Below are positions 5,682 through 5,748 of a stretch of 5,748 nt of DNA, piece by piece (the first letter of the stretch is position 1; the number at the start of each line of letters is the position of its first letter). The position numbers and the translations under genes are program-made. The stretch comes from Fusobacterium sp. (GTDB lineage: Bacteria; Fusobacteriota; Fusobacteriia; Fusobacteriales; Fusobacteriaceae): positions 1 through 5,748 of the forward strand of contig JAUNAY010000079.1 of NCBI GenBank assembly GCA_030527385.1, given 5' to 3'. Below the pieces are notes generated by a model. It was given only the letters and a program-made list of their open reading frames with translations. It had not been told where the DNA came from and did not search any database.

Positions 5682-5690
5682 ATTATATCA
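5682..5690 (-). promoter_or_regulatory. Extended -10 promoter of the TPR gene
   Basis: The minus strand reads TGATATAAT, a perfect TATAAT with the TGN extension, 42 nt before the TTG start. The -35 region is poor (CTACAA at 18-nt spacing), which an extended -10 can tolerate. Transcription should start near 5675. Confidence 0.7.
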
Positions 5691-5731
5691 TAATTTTTTT
5701 GTTAATTGTAGAATTTCTTTATATACAGAGT

Positions 5732-5748
5732 AAAAAAGTAGCATTTTT
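5732..5748 (-). terminator. Likely 3' arm of a terminator cut by the window edge
   Basis: The minus strand enters the window as AAAAATGCTAC followed at once by TTTTTT. This is what the second arm and U-run of an intrinsic terminator look like; the first arm (GTAGCATTTTT expected) would be outside the window, so the call is not proven. Confidence 0.4.

Noticed and set aside
1..5748. CRISPR arrays, tRNA or rRNA genes, insertion sequences, phage or defence genes
   Set aside because: No tandem repeat-spacer pattern, cloverleaf, transposase or terminal repeats were seen on either strand, and the genes are ordinary housekeeping or small unknown proteins.

Overview
The window is AT-rich, compact bacterial DNA, probably from a member of the Fusobacteriota. 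That guess rests on the low GC, the codon use (AGA for Arg, A/T third positions), the strong AGGAG-type ribosome sites and the TGN-extended -10 promoters. An AT-rich member of the Bacillota cannot be excluded from sequence alone. Apart from the last few codons of a rightward gene at the left edge, every gene lies on the minus strand, so the functional order runs from right to left.

Reading in the direction of transcription: (1) 5748-5020 holds the tail of an upstream terminator, a TGATATAAT promoter, a four-repeat TPR protein with a TTG start, and an intrinsic terminator. (2) 4991-4443 encodes a small membrane protein with N-terminal transmembrane segments and a C-terminal J domain. It has no obvious promoter or terminator of its own. 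(3) A near-consensus promoter (TTGAAA-N17-TATAAT) lies against the end of the J-domain gene and drives glmU and prs, which are 3 nt apart and end at a 13-bp hairpin terminator. A perfect 15-bp palindrome sits in the glmU leader. (4) A separate unit carries tsaC (threonylcarbamoyl-AMP synthase) and an abutting (TAA-ATG) gene for a basic protein with a methionine-rich N-terminus, then a terminator. (5) The last unit is a single gene for a coiled-coil protein of unknown function. It ends at a bidirectional hairpin shared with the converging gene at the left edge.

The recognisable genes are housekeeping. GlmU makes UDP-GlcNAc for peptidoglycan and other envelope glycans. Prs makes PRPP for nucleotides, His, Trp and NAD. 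TsaC supplies the activated carbamoyl group for t6A37 of ANN-decoding tRNAs. The TPR and J-domain proteins look like protein-interaction and chaperone factors. The glmU-prs pairing matches the well-known gcaD-prs order of Bacillus.

I see no CRISPR array, insertion sequence, tRNA or rRNA gene, phage gene or defence cassette. The less ordinary items are the two uncharacterised proteins, the glmU-leader palindrome, the Met-free TPR protein with a TTG start, and the near-identical terminator stems on both sides of the coiled-coil gene. No gap between genes exceeds 150 bases.
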